This document shows, one piece after another, positions 1 through 8,667 of a stretch of DNA of 64,000 bases. The notes under the pieces were generated by a model. The model saw nothing but the letters and a program-made list of their open reading frames with translations, was not told the origin of the DNA and ran no database searches. This stretch comes from Luteibacter sp. Sphag1AF (GTDB taxonomy: Bacteria; Pseudomonadota; Gammaproteobacteria; Xanthomonadales; Rhodanobacteraceae). The DNA is taken from NCBI RefSeq assembly GCF_014192715.1, contig NZ_JACHYH010000005.1, positions 229,003-293,002 of the forward strand, written 5' to 3'. The position numbers and the translations under genes are program-made. Numbering within the stretch: the stretch's first letter is position 1; every line of letters begins with the position of its first letter.

Positions 1-157
1 ACTCGGGCAACGCACGGATGCCATCGGGAGCGGAAAGTCCGGCCTCATGCAGGGCCGCGCTGTAGAAATCCGGCAGGAAGTGCGCGTGCACATCAATGCG
101 GGGCGTTCCGCGGCTGGCGGACACTGCATTCGTCGGGTTCGGCAAGGAAGTGCTCAT
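1..157 (-). CDS. Amidohydrolase-2 family metal-dependent hydrolase, N-terminal part
   Basis: The reverse strand reads from an ATG at 155-157 through 52 codons to the window edge with no stop, so only the N-terminus is visible. Residues about 18-24 read RIDVHAH, the metal-binding HxH at the start of the TIM barrel, followed by FLPDFYSAAL. This start is typical of amidohydrolase-2 proteins (ACMSD or resorcylate decarboxylase relatives), which hydrolyse or decarboxylate small cyclic substrates in the cytoplasm. It is transcribed away from the LysR gene at 301, the usual layout for a LysR-controlled catabolic gene. The substrate cannot be told. Confidence 0.75.
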   Translation of the reverse strand, partial: MSTSLPNPTNAVSASRGTPRIDVHAHFLPDFYSAALHEAGLSAPDGIRALPE

Positions 158-300
158 CGAAGTCATGGCAGAAGAAGGCCAATGGATTTGCTGGGGAGGT
201 GTCGCCGACGCGTGCTGCGCCGGGACTGTGGACGCACGATAGCCTCGCGATATGTGATGCCGTAAGATGGCGAAATCGTTCGAGGCATAGCAGTTTTGTT

Positions 301-1218
301 ATGACACTGAAGCTCAGCCAGATACGCGATGTCGTCGCCATTGCTGATGGCGGAAGCCTTCGCGCGGCAGCCCAGAATCTTGGCCTCGCGCAGCCCGCAC
401 TGACCCGCAGCATCAGGGAAGTCGAGCACGATCTGGGCGTAGAACTTTTCGAACGGCTGCCCCGCGGCATGCGCCTGACACCGGCAGGAGAAGTGTTTGT
501 GCGCCGCATGCGGTCGATCCAGGCCGAACTGCAACGTTCGCGCGACGAGATCGACCAGCTGAAGGGACTGACCATCGGACAGCTGACCATCGGCCTGTCG
601 ATGGCCTCGACCATTGCGCTGCTTTCGGGCGCGCTCGCACCATTCAAGGCGCGCTATCCCGGTGTAAAACTGAAAATTGTCGAGGGACTTTTCCCGGGCC
701 TGCGCCGGCAGATCGCCGATGGTGATCTGGATTTCTACGTGGGGCCCGTCGCGGAAGTTCCGCTGCCTCGCGAGTTTGTGCTGGAGCAACTTTTTACGAA
801 TGAACGTCTGGTGCTCGGGCGCGTCGGGCATCCGATGGCGCACGCTTCCAGCCTGGCGGAACTCGCTGATGCAAGCTGGATCGGCTCGGCGCTCACCGAG
901 CACAGAGAGGACGAACTTGGCCTCGTCTTCTCCACGCGCGGATTGCCGCCGCCGCGGGTCGAGGTGGAGACCAGCTCCGCCCTCAGCACGATGATGGTAG
1001 CCGCCAACAGCGACCTGCTGGCCATGCTGCCCCGCCAATATCTCCGGCATCCGGGCGCAGTCGATTTGCTGATGCCGATACCGATTCGCGAGCGGCTCGC
1101 CGCACCGGCCATTTGCCTGGTGCGTCGAGCCGCCCTGCCGTTGCCACCGGCAGCGGAGTTCTTCACCGATCTGATTCGCCGTACCGCCGTTCATGAGGCA
1201 CGTACCCGCGCGGAATGA
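301..1218 (+). CDS. LysR-family transcriptional regulator
   Basis: This is a 305-residue LysR regulator. The winged helix-turn-helix occupies about residues 1-60 (LSQIRDVVAIADGGSLRAAA, then QPALTRSIREVEHDLG), followed by an inducer-binding domain to the C-terminus. The open frame extends upstream to 199, but the ATG at 301 places MTLKLSQIRDV at the N-terminus, the canonical LysR start, and frees 143 bp as a divergent promoter shared with the hydrolase at 1-157. That hydrolase is the likeliest target. The gene ends 2 bp before the stop of the convergent amidohydrolase gene, with no terminator hairpin between them. Confidence 0.88.
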   Translation: MTLKLSQIRDVVAIADGGSLRAAAQNLGLAQPALTRSIREVEHDLGVELFERLPRGMRLTPAGEVFVRRMRSIQAELQRSRDEIDQLKGLTIGQLTIGLSMASTIALLSGALAPFKARYPGVKLKIVEGLFPGLRRQIADGDLDFYVGPVAEVPLPREFVLEQLFTNERLVLGRVGHPMAHASSLAELADASWIGSALTEHREDELGLVFSTRGLPPPRVEVETSSALSTMMVAANSDLLAMLPRQYLRHPGAVDLLMPIPIRERLAAPAICLVRRAALPLPPAAEFFTDLIRRTAVHEARTRAE

Positions 1219-1220
1219 GT

Positions 1221-2696
1221 TTACTGACGCAGGCCGAAATCTTCGGCCAGCACGCCCTTGTCGTAACCCACTGACTTGAACAGGTAGGCCCGTGACTCTT
1301 CCGTAGCGCGATGCAGCTTCGCCATGTCCAGGCCAACCAGCTTGCCGCCGTGCTTGCGTACGCGTCCACCGATGATGACGGTCTCCACGTTGCTGCGTTC
1401 AGCGGCACCGACCACGGTGCCCAGGGCATTGTTCGACGGGTACAGATTGATGTCGTTCGTGTTGATGAGGACCAGGTCGGCTTGCTTGCCTTCGGTCAGG
1501 CTGCCGGTGATCTTGTCCAGATGCGCCACTGCTGCGCCGTTGATCGTGGCCGCCTCAAGCAACTCGCGCATGCGCACGGGCGCTGGCGCATGCGGATCTT
1601 TCGCCACACGCTGTGCCTGTCCCGCGCTGCGCTGCAGATAGAGCGCGGCCCGCATTTCGGCAAACATGTCGCCGGAGTAGGCGCTTTCATTGTCCACACT
1701 GAAGCCGGGTTTGATGCCGTGATCAATGGCCGCCTGATAGCCGAACATGCCGCCGCCCAGCGCCCAGTGGGTATCCGAGCGCGGGCATACGTCTACCTGG
1801 ACGCCTGCCTTGCGGATGATCTGCCAGGCCTCTTCGGTAAGGTCGGTGCAATGATTGAAAATGTTGTCCGGGCCCAGCAGGCCATCGCGCAGGAAGGCGG
1901 GCAGCATGGCGGACATTTCCTTGCCGAAGAACTCCGTCACCAGCGGCAAGCCCAGCTTGCGGCCAACGGCCCACTGGTCGCGGTCTGGTGACGTCATCAT
2001 GGCCATCGTCAGCAAGCCATCTTTTCCGCTGAAGCGTTCGGCTTTCAGCTTTGCCAGATCGTCGTACCAGCGATCCTTGTCCCAGCTGCCTGCCAGGGGT
2101 GCACCCGGTGCGTGCACCGCGCGGATGCCTGCATCAGTCAACGCATCAACCGCCGAACGGGCGTGGTCCAGCGAGCGGCTGTTGTGGGAGTTGTCGATGA
2201 TGGTGGTGATGCCCGCATCAATCGCGCCGAGTGCGGTGATGAGGTTGCCCACGTACATGTCGCCCGGCCGGTACTTCGTGGCGAACGAACCGTGCGTGCC
2301 TGCGATGTAGTTCATCAGGTCGGCGGAGTTGGGGTTGATCCGTCGCAGCTGCCCTTCCCATGCGTGACGGTGTGTATCGACAAAGCCCGGGATGGCAATG
2401 CGGCCACGCCCGTCGATCACATGCGCGCCCGGCGCGGTAATAGACCGGGAAATGCGGGAAATCTTCGAACCTTCAATGAGGATGTCGCCGCTTTCGAAGT
2501 CCCCGGTTTTCGAGTCCATGCTGAGAATCGTGGCGCCCTGAATCAGGATGGGGCGTCCATCGGTGGGCACGGAGGGCGTGGAGATGCCCCGATGGTCGGC
2601 GCCCGTGTCCTTGAAGAAAGACAGCGCGTTACCGGTGGCCATGGTGGCAGCAGCGGCGATGCTGCTGCTCAGGAACGAACGGCGGGTGAGTTTCAT
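1221..2696 (-). CDS. Tat-exported amidohydrolase (cytosine deaminase/ATZ-TRZ type)
   Basis: The 491-residue protein starts with a twin-arginine signal (TRRSFLSSS followed by a short Ala-rich hydrophobic stretch), so it is probably exported folded to the periplasm. Mature-region motifs fit the amidohydrolase-1 superfamily: the metal-binding segment GFVDTHRHAWEG near residue 108, NHCTDL and SVDNES further on, and a C-terminal composite-barrel segment with GKQADLVLI. Such enzymes hydrolyse amide or amine bonds in ring compounds such as triazines or nucleobases. Periplasmic location is less usual for this family. The gene is convergent with LysR; 131 bp separate its start from the TetR stop at 2828 and should hold its promoter. 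Confidence 0.85.
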   Translation of the reverse strand: MKLTRRSFLSSSIAAAATMATGNALSFFKDTGADHRGISTPSVPTDGRPILIQGATILSMDSKTGDFESGDILIEGSKISRISRSITAPGAHVIDGRGRIAIPGFVDTHRHAWEGQLRRINPNSADLMNYIAGTHGSFATKYRPGDMYVGNLITALGAIDAGITTIIDNSHNSRSLDHARSAVDALTDAGIRAVHAPGAPLAGSWDKDRWYDDLAKLKAERFSGKDGLLTMAMMTSPDRDQWAVGRKLGLPLVTEFFGKEMSAMLPAFLRDGLLGPDNIFNHCTDLTEEAWQIIRKAGVQVDVCPRSDTHWALGGGMFGYQAAIDHGIKPGFSVDNESAYSGDMFAEMRAALYLQRSAGQAQRVAKDPHAPAPVRMRELLEAATINGAAVAHLDKITGSLTEGKQADLVLINTNDINLYPSNNALGTVVGAAERSNVETVIIGGRVRKHGGKLVGLDMAKLHRATEESRAYLFKSVGYDKGVLAEDFGLRQ

Positions 2697-2827
2697 GGGG
2701 TGCCTTCAGCTCGTCAGGACGCAGTCGAAATAGCTGCGATTCGGACGTTCAGTCTGGAGGGTGACCCCGCGCGGAACTATCGGCCGGCGTCTTCAGGGGC
2801 AATGAAGCGCGACATACATAATCCCGC

Positions 2828-3421
2828 TCAGGCCTGCTGCGGGGCGCTTGATCGCAGCGCTTTCAGCGCGAGGCTGACCAGGTCGCCGGCCGTGGGATGG
2901 CTGTGGAAATGCAGCGCGTTGCCATAGGTCAGCTCCATCACCAGCGCGCCAAGCGACAGCGGATCGGTGGGTGCCTGACGTCCCTCGAAGATGGGCATCA
3001 GCAGTGTGCCCACGGCCAGCCAGTTCTGATGAAAAAGCACCTCGTGGCGCTTGCCGAACGTGGCGTCAGCGCGCGCGCGGCGGATCATTTCGTAAAGGAT
3101 CAGGGGGGTATCCGGATCTTTGCGATGGTGATTGGCCCAGCTGGCCACCGCCTTGATGATGGCGTCCGGATCGGCAATGCCACTCAGTGCATGGCCGAGA
3201 TCTTCGGCCTCTTCCACGCCCGTGTTCTCAAGCAGTTGCAGGAAGACATCTTCCTTGCTTTCGAAGTTGGAGTAGAACGCGCCCTTGGTAAACCCGGCAT
3301 GCTCGGCAATCCGGTCCACGGAGGCGCCACCGTATCCTTCCCGCGCAAAAACCGCGCGCGCAGACGCCAGGAGTTTGGATCGCGTCAGCGTGCGGCTTTC
3401 TTCGCGGGTCATCCGGGCCAT
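2828..3421 (-). CDS. TetR/AcrR-family repressor of the upstream efflux operon
   Basis: This 197-residue regulator has a TetR N-terminal helix-turn-helix at about residues 12-58 (LLASARAVFAREGYGGASVDRIAEHAGFTKGAFYSNF, read in segments) and a variable ligand-binding C-terminus. It is the last gene of a minus-strand run: outer membrane factor, MFS pump, adaptor, then this gene, 34 bp after the adaptor stop. It therefore probably represses its own operon from the two 14-bp sites at 7605-7618 and 7623-7636. The inducing drug or metabolite cannot be deduced. Confidence 0.87.
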   Translation of the reverse strand: MARMTREESRTLTRSKLLASARAVFAREGYGGASVDRIAEHAGFTKGAFYSNFESKEDVFLQLLENTGVEEAEDLGHALSGIADPDAIIKAVASWANHHRKDPDTPLILYEMIRRARADATFGKRHEVLFHQNWLAVGTLLMPIFEGRQAPTDPLSLGALVMELTYGNALHFHSHPTAGDLVSLALKALRSSAPQQA

Positions 3422-3455
3422 CAGGCGTTCCTTCTCGGATTGTCGGGACCGGCAA

Positions 3456-4502
3456 TCATAGCGATTGCCCGGAAGGCGTGCTCACCGTGGGGATGGCCGA
3501 CATGCCCACGCGAAGCTGCGCGGTGGCCGCCTGCTCCGGCTCCAGCGCGATCTTCACGGTCAGACGCTGGACGACCTTGGTGAAGTTGCCGGTGGCGTTG
3601 TCAGGCGCAAACGGCGCGAAGCTCACGCCCGTGGCCGGCGCGATGCTGGCCACATGACCACGCAGACTGACACCGGGCAGCGAGTCGATGCGGATATCCA
3701 CGGCCTGCTTGGGGCGAATGCGCGCAAGCTGGGTTTCGCGAAAGTGCGCTTCTACATAAGTCTGGTGCAACGGCACCAGGGTCAACACGGGACTTCCCAC
3801 GTTGACGTACTGGCCCACCCGGATATCGCGCTGGCCGACTGTTCCATCCACAGGTGCAACAATGCGCGTGTACGACAGCCGCAGTTCGGCCTGATCCAGA
3901 TTTGCCTGAGCGCGTTCCAGTTCGGCGGCGGCCTGGGCACGCTGGGCGGTGAGGATCAGTTGCTGCTTGGTGGCAGCACCCAGTGCGGCGCTATCCTTGC
4001 TCTGCGTGGCGCTCTGAATCTGTCGGTGCGCATCCGCCGCCTGCTCTTCCTGCGCCGTGCCCGAGCCGTCACTGGCCAGATTCTTGTAGCGCTTCGCATT
4101 TTCCTCCGCAAGCCGAAGCGCAGCGCCATCCGCGCTGACCGTGGCGGCGGCCTGCGCAATGATGTTTTCCTGCTGCTCGCGCTGGGCATCGACGCTGAGC
4201 AGCGCGGCACTGGCCGAAGCAACACGCGCACGCGCTTCATTCACTGCGACCTTGAAGTCGCGGTCGTCAATGGTGGCAAGCAGTTCGCCCTGCGCCACGC
4301 GCTCATTGTCCTCGACCAGCACCTCGTCGATCACGCCGGCAACGCGCGGCGAAAGACGCGTCCAGTCGGCGGTGACGTAAGCATCGTCCGTGGTTTGCGA
4401 TGATGCACGACTTTCGTCGTGCGACCAGAAATAAAGAACACCGGCAATGGCCGCAGCCAGGGCGACGGCGCTGCCGATCATGACGTGGCGGGGAATGGAC
4501 AC
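3456..4502 (-). CDS. HlyD/EmrA-type membrane fusion protein
   Basis: The 348-residue periplasmic adaptor has a single N-terminal membrane helix (VALAAAIAGVLYFW), a split lipoyl/biotinyl half-motif around residues 45-80, a long alpha-helical hairpin rich in Ala, Gln and Glu (about 85-195), and the second lipoyl half with VAPVDGTVGQRDIRVGQ. This is the layout of EmrA/FarA adaptors, which link an MFS pump to an outer membrane channel. It lies 9 bp downstream of the DHA2-type pump gene and 34 bp before the TetR gene, in the middle of one operon. Confidence 0.9.
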   Translation of the reverse strand: MSIPRHVMIGSAVALAAAIAGVLYFWSHDESRASSQTTDDAYVTADWTRLSPRVAGVIDEVLVEDNERVAQGELLATIDDRDFKVAVNEARARVASASAALLSVDAQREQQENIIAQAAATVSADGAALRLAEENAKRYKNLASDGSGTAQEEQAADAHRQIQSATQSKDSAALGAATKQQLILTAQRAQAAAELERAQANLDQAELRLSYTRIVAPVDGTVGQRDIRVGQYVNVGSPVLTLVPLHQTYVEAHFRETQLARIRPKQAVDIRIDSLPGVSLRGHVASIAPATGVSFAPFAPDNATGNFTKVVQRLTVKIALEPEQAATAQLRVGMSAIPTVSTPSGQSL

Positions 4503-4511
4503 GGGGACACC

Positions 4512-6056
4512 TTAAGAGTTGGATTTCAAAATGACGGGCGGCCGCATTCTCTGAAGACAGAGCACGGCAGGAATGAGGACAAGCGCCGCAGCGCCCAGCA
4601 GGCGAAAAAGGTCGGCGATGGACAGCACGAGCGCCTGCTCACCGATGGCGTGCGCAAGATGCGCCATCGGCTCATCGACGGGGGCCGCAGAGCGTCCCAG
4701 TTGATCGACCAGCGCATGGTTGTGGAAGTGCTCGCGGGAAATCAGGAGGCGTGTGACCAGCGTGCTTCCGATCAACGTGCCCAGCGCGCGCAACATGTTG
4801 ATGATGCCGGAGACAAATGGCCCTTCCATGGGCTGTACCACGCTGGTTGCCAGAAACAGCATCGAGACGACTGCCATGGGCTGGCCGATGGCGTGAAGTG
4901 CCTGCACGAAGGTAAATTCCGCAACCATCCATTCGGATGTGATCTGGCTTCCAAGGAAGCAGGCCATGGCGATGGCGGCCAAACCCAGCGCGAACACCTT
5001 GCGCGCATCGACCCACTGCTTGTAGAGCAGGAACGATACCGCCGGTCCCAGAATCAGCTGCGGCAGGGCAAGCTGCAAACCGATGGCGTCGATGTACTGC
5101 GCACGAAAATGCCAGCGCTCGATGAGGTAGTCCGAAGGCAATAGCGAGCCGGACAGAAGCACGATCAGCAGGCATACGAAAATGGCGAATCCCAGCCCCA
5201 GGTTGCGCCGCCTCAGCAACTGAAGTCGCATGAAGGGCAATGGGTGGAACCATTCGCTGACCAGGAACACGGCAAGCATCGGCACGGCAACACACGCCGC
5301 CGTGCGGATGAACGGGCTGTGCCACCAGTCAAGCCGTTCGCCCTGACCCAGGACGATGGCGGCCAGCACGAGCCCCACCGTACCGGTGACCAGGCCCAGC
5401 AGGTTGATCTGGCCGAAGCGTTCGAGGCGCACGGGGTCCTGCGGAATGCCCCATGCCACGCCAATCATCGACAACACGGCCAACGGCACCACTTGCAGAT
5501 AGATCAGCGACGGCATGTGCAAGGTGTCGATCCACAGGGCAGACAGCCACGCCGCGAGGTTCGGCGAAAATGTCGCCGTCAGGGCGTAAAGGCTCAGCCC
5601 GTACAGACGCAACGACAACGGAAAGAAACGCAGTGCCGCAGCCATCAGCACGGGAATCAGCAAGCCGCCGAAGAAGCCCTGCAGGCCACGCAGCGCAAGC
5701 AGCCACGGCCAGCTCTGCACGGCAGGAAGCATCAGCGCGATGCCGGCAAACACCCCCATCACCACCAGATGAAAACGACGGAACGAAAACGTGCCGGCGA
5801 ACCACGCCGACAGCGGCATGGCCGCAAGCTCGAACGCCGAATAGATAACGGTTAGCCATGAGCCATCGTCCACGCTCAGGCCCAGCGAGCCACGCACGTC
5901 GATCAGCGCAATGGCACCTACGCGTCCGTTGATGCCGGACGTGATGGCCGCGAGCAGCACGCCCAGAATCCCCACGAGCAGCCGCAGATTGAACGCGTGT
6001 GCGACCGGCGCGCTTACGGGCGGAGCCGATGCCTGCATCGTCAGGGCTTGCATCAC
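4512..6056 (-). CDS. EmrB/QacA-type (DHA2) MFS drug exporter
   Basis: The 514-residue protein is almost continuous membrane helices, consistent with the 14-helix DHA2 family. It starts with a short cytoplasmic tail, then LRLLVGILGVLLAA, and has the family segment DDGSWLTVIYSAFELAAMPLSAW in the first helical pair. DHA2 proteins export hydrophobic drugs or fatty acids using the proton gradient. With the adaptor at 3456 and the outer membrane factor at 6053 it would form an EmrAB-TolC-like tripartite pump. Its ATG overlaps the stop of the outer membrane factor by 4 bp, suggesting translational coupling. Confidence 0.92.
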   Translation of the reverse strand: MMQALTMQASAPPVSAPVAHAFNLRLLVGILGVLLAAITSGINGRVGAIALIDVRGSLGLSVDDGSWLTVIYSAFELAAMPLSAWFAGTFSFRRFHLVVMGVFAGIALMLPAVQSWPWLLALRGLQGFFGGLLIPVLMAAALRFFPLSLRLYGLSLYALTATFSPNLAAWLSALWIDTLHMPSLIYLQVVPLAVLSMIGVAWGIPQDPVRLERFGQINLLGLVTGTVGLVLAAIVLGQGERLDWWHSPFIRTAACVAVPMLAVFLVSEWFHPLPFMRLQLLRRRNLGLGFAIFVCLLIVLLSGSLLPSDYLIERWHFRAQYIDAIGLQLALPQLILGPAVSFLLYKQWVDARKVFALGLAAIAMACFLGSQITSEWMVAEFTFVQALHAIGQPMAVVSMLFLATSVVQPMEGPFVSGIINMLRALGTLIGSTLVTRLLISREHFHNHALVDQLGRSAAPVDEPMAHLAHAIGEQALVLSIADLFRLLGAAALVLIPAVLCLQRMRPPVILKSNS

Positions 6057-7573
6057 AGCGCCGCCTGAGTGCTTGCGGGTGATTCCCAGCCGCCGCCCAG
6101 TGACTTGTACAGCCCGACCATCGACAGCGCCATGTCGACGCTGCCCTGAGTCAGGGCGCGTTGATTGTTCAGAAGGTCACGCTGCGCTACCAGTACGGTC
6201 AGGTAGTCAGCCGCGCCTTCCTGGTAACGACGCTGCGCGGTGTTGTATGCCACGCGGCTCTGGGTCACGGCCTCGCGCAGGTACGCTTCCTGTCGTTGCG
6301 TTGTGTCGAAACGGGTCATCGCGTCGTCCACTTCGTGCCAGGCGCGAAGCACCGTGAGCTGGAATACAACCGCCGCTTCCTGCTGGTGCGCCTTCGTCAG
6401 CGCCAGAGTGCCCTTCAGCCTCCCGCCCTGAAACAGCGGGATATTCATGACTGGACCCAGCGCGAACTGGCGCGATCCCCATTGATCGGCACCACTGAAA
6501 TTCAGCGACTGAAAGCCGAAGCTGCCGGTGAGCGTGAGGCTCGGATAGAAGTCTGCCTCGGCCATGCCGATGGCTGCTGTCGCCGCATGCAGATTCGCCT
6601 CAGCAGCAAGAATGTCCGGGCGGCGATGAGCCAGCGTGGACGGGAGGCCGACGGGCACGCGTGCAGGGGGGGCAGGGATATCGTGCTCCGCGCGCAACTC
6701 GTCATTGAGGCTGCCAGGTGCCTGTCCCAGCAGCAACGCCAGTGCGTTCATCTGCTCCGCAAGTTGTGCATCCAGCGCGGGCAATGTTGCTTCAATGGAC
6801 GCCAGTTGCGCCGCGGCGCTGGCTGCATCGAAGCGCGTACTGACGCCATGTGCTTCGCGGCTCTTCGCAAGAACGAGCGTGTGCGCAGCCACATCGCGAT
6901 TCTGCCGGGTCACTTCCAGCAACGACTGCACGCCGCGCATGGTGAGGTACGTGCGGGCGATTTCCGCCGCGAGCGAAACCCGCGCGGCCTCCACATCGTA
7001 CTGATTGGCCTGGTAGCTGGCCCGGGCGGCCTCCTTGCTGCGGCGGGCACGCCCCCACAGATCAAGCTCCCAGCTTGCATCCATGCCCGCTTGCCACACA
7101 TCAAACGGCGCAGAACCGCTCTTGCCGGGCATGCTTGCCGTGCCGAACGGATCGTTGCCACTGGCCGCGTTTGCGTCCGGAGTGGATGCCGTGCCGCTCA
7201 GCTTCATGATGCCGTTGGGGCTGGAACGTTCGCGCAACTTCGACGCACCCGCACTGATGCGCGGCAATCCATCAGCACCCGCCACGGTCAATCGTGCCCT
7301 GCCCTGCGCGACACGCGCGACGGCCATCTGCAAGTCGAGGTTCTGACTGTAGGCGCGGTGTTCCAGCGAACTGAGCAACGGGTCGCCGAACATGTCCCAC
7401 CAGTCGGCTGTCACGTCGTCTCCAACGCGTGCGCTGGGCAGACCGGCGGCGCTCGCGAAGGTATCAACGGGCGGCGTGACGGCGGGACGTACGAAATCCG
7501 GGCCCAATGTGCAGCCAAAAAGGCTGACCGAGGCGACCAGAGAAAGGAAGCGGACAAACGGATTGACGCGCAT
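6053..7573 (-). CDS. NodT-family outer membrane efflux lipoprotein
   Basis: This is the outer membrane channel of the operon, about 506 residues. From the internal ATG at 7571-7573 it begins MRVNPFVRFLS with a hydrophobic stretch ending in LFGC, a lipoprotein signal, followed by TLGPDFVRPAV, the standard NodT/OprM opening. Two OEP repeats follow, with LAHRRPDILAAEANL between them. A longer frame starts at 7606, but that ATG lies inside a predicted TetR operator and downstream promoter region, so 7573 is preferred. First gene of the operon outer membrane factor - MFS - adaptor - TetR. Confidence 0.88.
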   Translation of the reverse strand: MRVNPFVRFLSLVASVSLFGCTLGPDFVRPAVTPPVDTFASAAGLPSARVGDDVTADWWDMFGDPLLSSLEHRAYSQNLDLQMAVARVAQGRARLTVAGADGLPRISAGASKLRERSSPNGIMKLSGTASTPDANAASGNDPFGTASMPGKSGSAPFDVWQAGMDASWELDLWGRARRSKEAARASYQANQYDVEAARVSLAAEIARTYLTMRGVQSLLEVTRQNRDVAAHTLVLAKSREAHGVSTRFDAASAAAQLASIEATLPALDAQLAEQMNALALLLGQAPGSLNDELRAEHDIPAPPARVPVGLPSTLAHRRPDILAAEANLHAATAAIGMAEADFYPSLTLTGSFGFQSLNFSGADQWGSRQFALGPVMNIPLFQGGRLKGTLALTKAHQQEAAVVFQLTVLRAWHEVDDAMTRFDTTQRQEAYLREAVTQSRVAYNTAQRRYQEGAADYLTVLVAQRDLLNNQRALTQGSVDMALSMVGLYKSLGGGWESPASTQAAL

Positions 7574-7604
7574 GGGAAGCGGACCTGCAGCCTTCTGATT
7601 TCGC

Positions 7605-7618
7605 ATACCTTACAGTAT
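7605..7618. promoter_or_regulatory. Putative TetR operator, copy 1
   Basis: The 14-bp imperfect palindrome ATACCTTACAGTAT matches the perfect palindrome at 7623-7636 at 11 of 14 positions. It overlaps the -10 element and the predicted transcription start of the efflux operon. Likely bound by the TetR protein encoded at 2828-3421; this is inference from position and symmetry. Confidence 0.6.
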
Positions 7619-7642
7619 TTGAATACCGCACGGTATATTCAA
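7614..7642 (-). promoter_or_regulatory. Sigma-70-like promoter of the efflux operon
   Basis: On the minus strand, TTGAAT (7637-7642) and AATACT (7614-7619) are separated by 17 bp, resembling -35 and -10 elements. They lie about 45 bp upstream of the chosen start of the outer membrane factor. Both putative TetR sites overlap this promoter, the arrangement expected for simple repression. Confidence 0.5.
7623..7636. promoter_or_regulatory. Putative TetR operator, copy 2
   Basis: ATACCGCACGGTAT is a perfect palindrome with 6-bp arms around CA. It fills the spacer between the predicted -35 and -10 elements of the efflux operon and lies 18 bp, start to start, from copy 1. Confidence 0.65.
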
Positions 7643-7867
7643 ATCGTCGGATGGGCAGCGGCGGACTTGCGGCCAAAAGCGCTCGCAGACCGCATGCGGC
7701 CTCACTTTTTTCCCCATTGTGTACCCAGCGCTTCAGAAGGCATGTACGGCACAGGCGATTGTTGGGGCCCCGCCCCCGGCCTAACGTTTCACCGCGACGG
7801 ACAGCCGGTGTGACGCGATATATCCGGTGACCGCCCCCTTCATATCAACGATCACCCGGAGTCATCC

Positions 7868-8587
7868 ATGACCGCTTCACTTGCTGGCAAAACCGTCCTT
7901 GTTGTCGGAGGCACGTCGGGCATGGGCTATGCCCTCGCCGAAAAAGCAGCCGCCGCAGGCGCCAACGTTCACATCGTCGGCCGCTCAGTGGCCCGCCTCA
8001 CCGAGGCGAAGTACTCCATCACCGGCAACGTGACCATTCACGCCGTGGACCTGCGCAATGAATCGGAAGTGGTTGCCCTTGCGCGCACGGTGGCGCGTGT
8101 CGACCACCTGGTGACCACGGCCGCCGACAACATCTTCAAGCCGTTCGTCGAGTTGTCCAATGAGGACATCGAGGCCATGCTGACCACGAAGCTGTGGGGC
8201 GCCATCTATCTCATCCGTCACTTTGCCAAACGCATCTCGCCCGAAGGGTCGATCACGCTGTTTGGTGGCGCGGCTGCGCTGAAGGGGTCGCCGGGTGCAT
8301 CCATTGTGGCCGCGCTCAATGCCAGCATGGACGGACTTGCACGCACGCTTGCGCTGGAACTCGCGCCCATTCGCGTGAATACGCTGTCGCCCGGCGTGGT
8401 CGATACGCCGGCCTGGGACTTCCTGCCCACGAATGATCGCGCGGCAGTGCTGGGTTCTATCGGTTCGTCGCTGCCGCGCGGTCGCGTGGGCACCGCAGAG
8501 GAACTTGCCCAGGCGGCGTTCTTCCTCATGACCAACGGCTTTACCACGGGCACGGTGCTTCAGGTGGACGGCGGAGCCAACGCCTGA
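7868..8587 (+). CDS. Atypical short-chain dehydrogenase/reductase
   Basis: The 239-residue protein has the SDR Rossmann fold: GGTSGMGYALAEKAAA near residue 12 for cofactor binding, DLRNESEV, a TAADNIF strand in place of NNAG, and the C-terminal IRVNTLSPGVVDTPAW and TGTVLQVDGG. The helix that normally holds YxxxK reads SIVAALNASMDGL here, so both the catalytic Tyr and Lys appear replaced. It belongs to a divergent SDR group and may use another mechanism or be a binding protein. It is a single gene with its own Shine-Dalgarno (CGGAG) and is convergent with the AraC gene at 8668. Confidence 0.85.
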   Translation: MTASLAGKTVLVVGGTSGMGYALAEKAAAAGANVHIVGRSVARLTEAKYSITGNVTIHAVDLRNESEVVALARTVARVDHLVTTAADNIFKPFVELSNEDIEAMLTTKLWGAIYLIRHFAKRISPEGSITLFGGAAALKGSPGASIVAALNASMDGLARTLALELAPIRVNTLSPGVVDTPAWDFLPTNDRAAVLGSIGSSLPRGRVGTAEELAQAAFFLMTNGFTTGTVLQVDGGANA

Positions 8588-8599
8588 GGCATCACTGAT

Positions 8600-8653
8600 A
8601 TCGCGACCGAGCCCGCTTCCACAGGGCAGTGTGGGAGCGGGCTCGGTCGCGAT
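8600..8653. terminator. Long inverted repeat between convergent genes
   Basis: Two 23-nt arms (8600-8622 and 8631-8653) differ at one position and are separated by 8 nt. The left arm starts ATCGCGACCGAGCCCGCT. It lies between the stops of the SDR and AraC genes and could terminate both transcripts. The sequence also resembles REP-type dispersed palindromes of related gammaproteobacteria; there is no T tract. Confidence 0.7.
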
Positions 8654-8667
8654 GGGGGCAAGCATAG

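Noticed and set aside
163..1194. Long minus-strand open frame opposite the LysR gene
   Set aside because: It is the antisense shadow of a clear LysR gene and shows no recognisable domain; long reverse frames are expected in GC-rich DNA.
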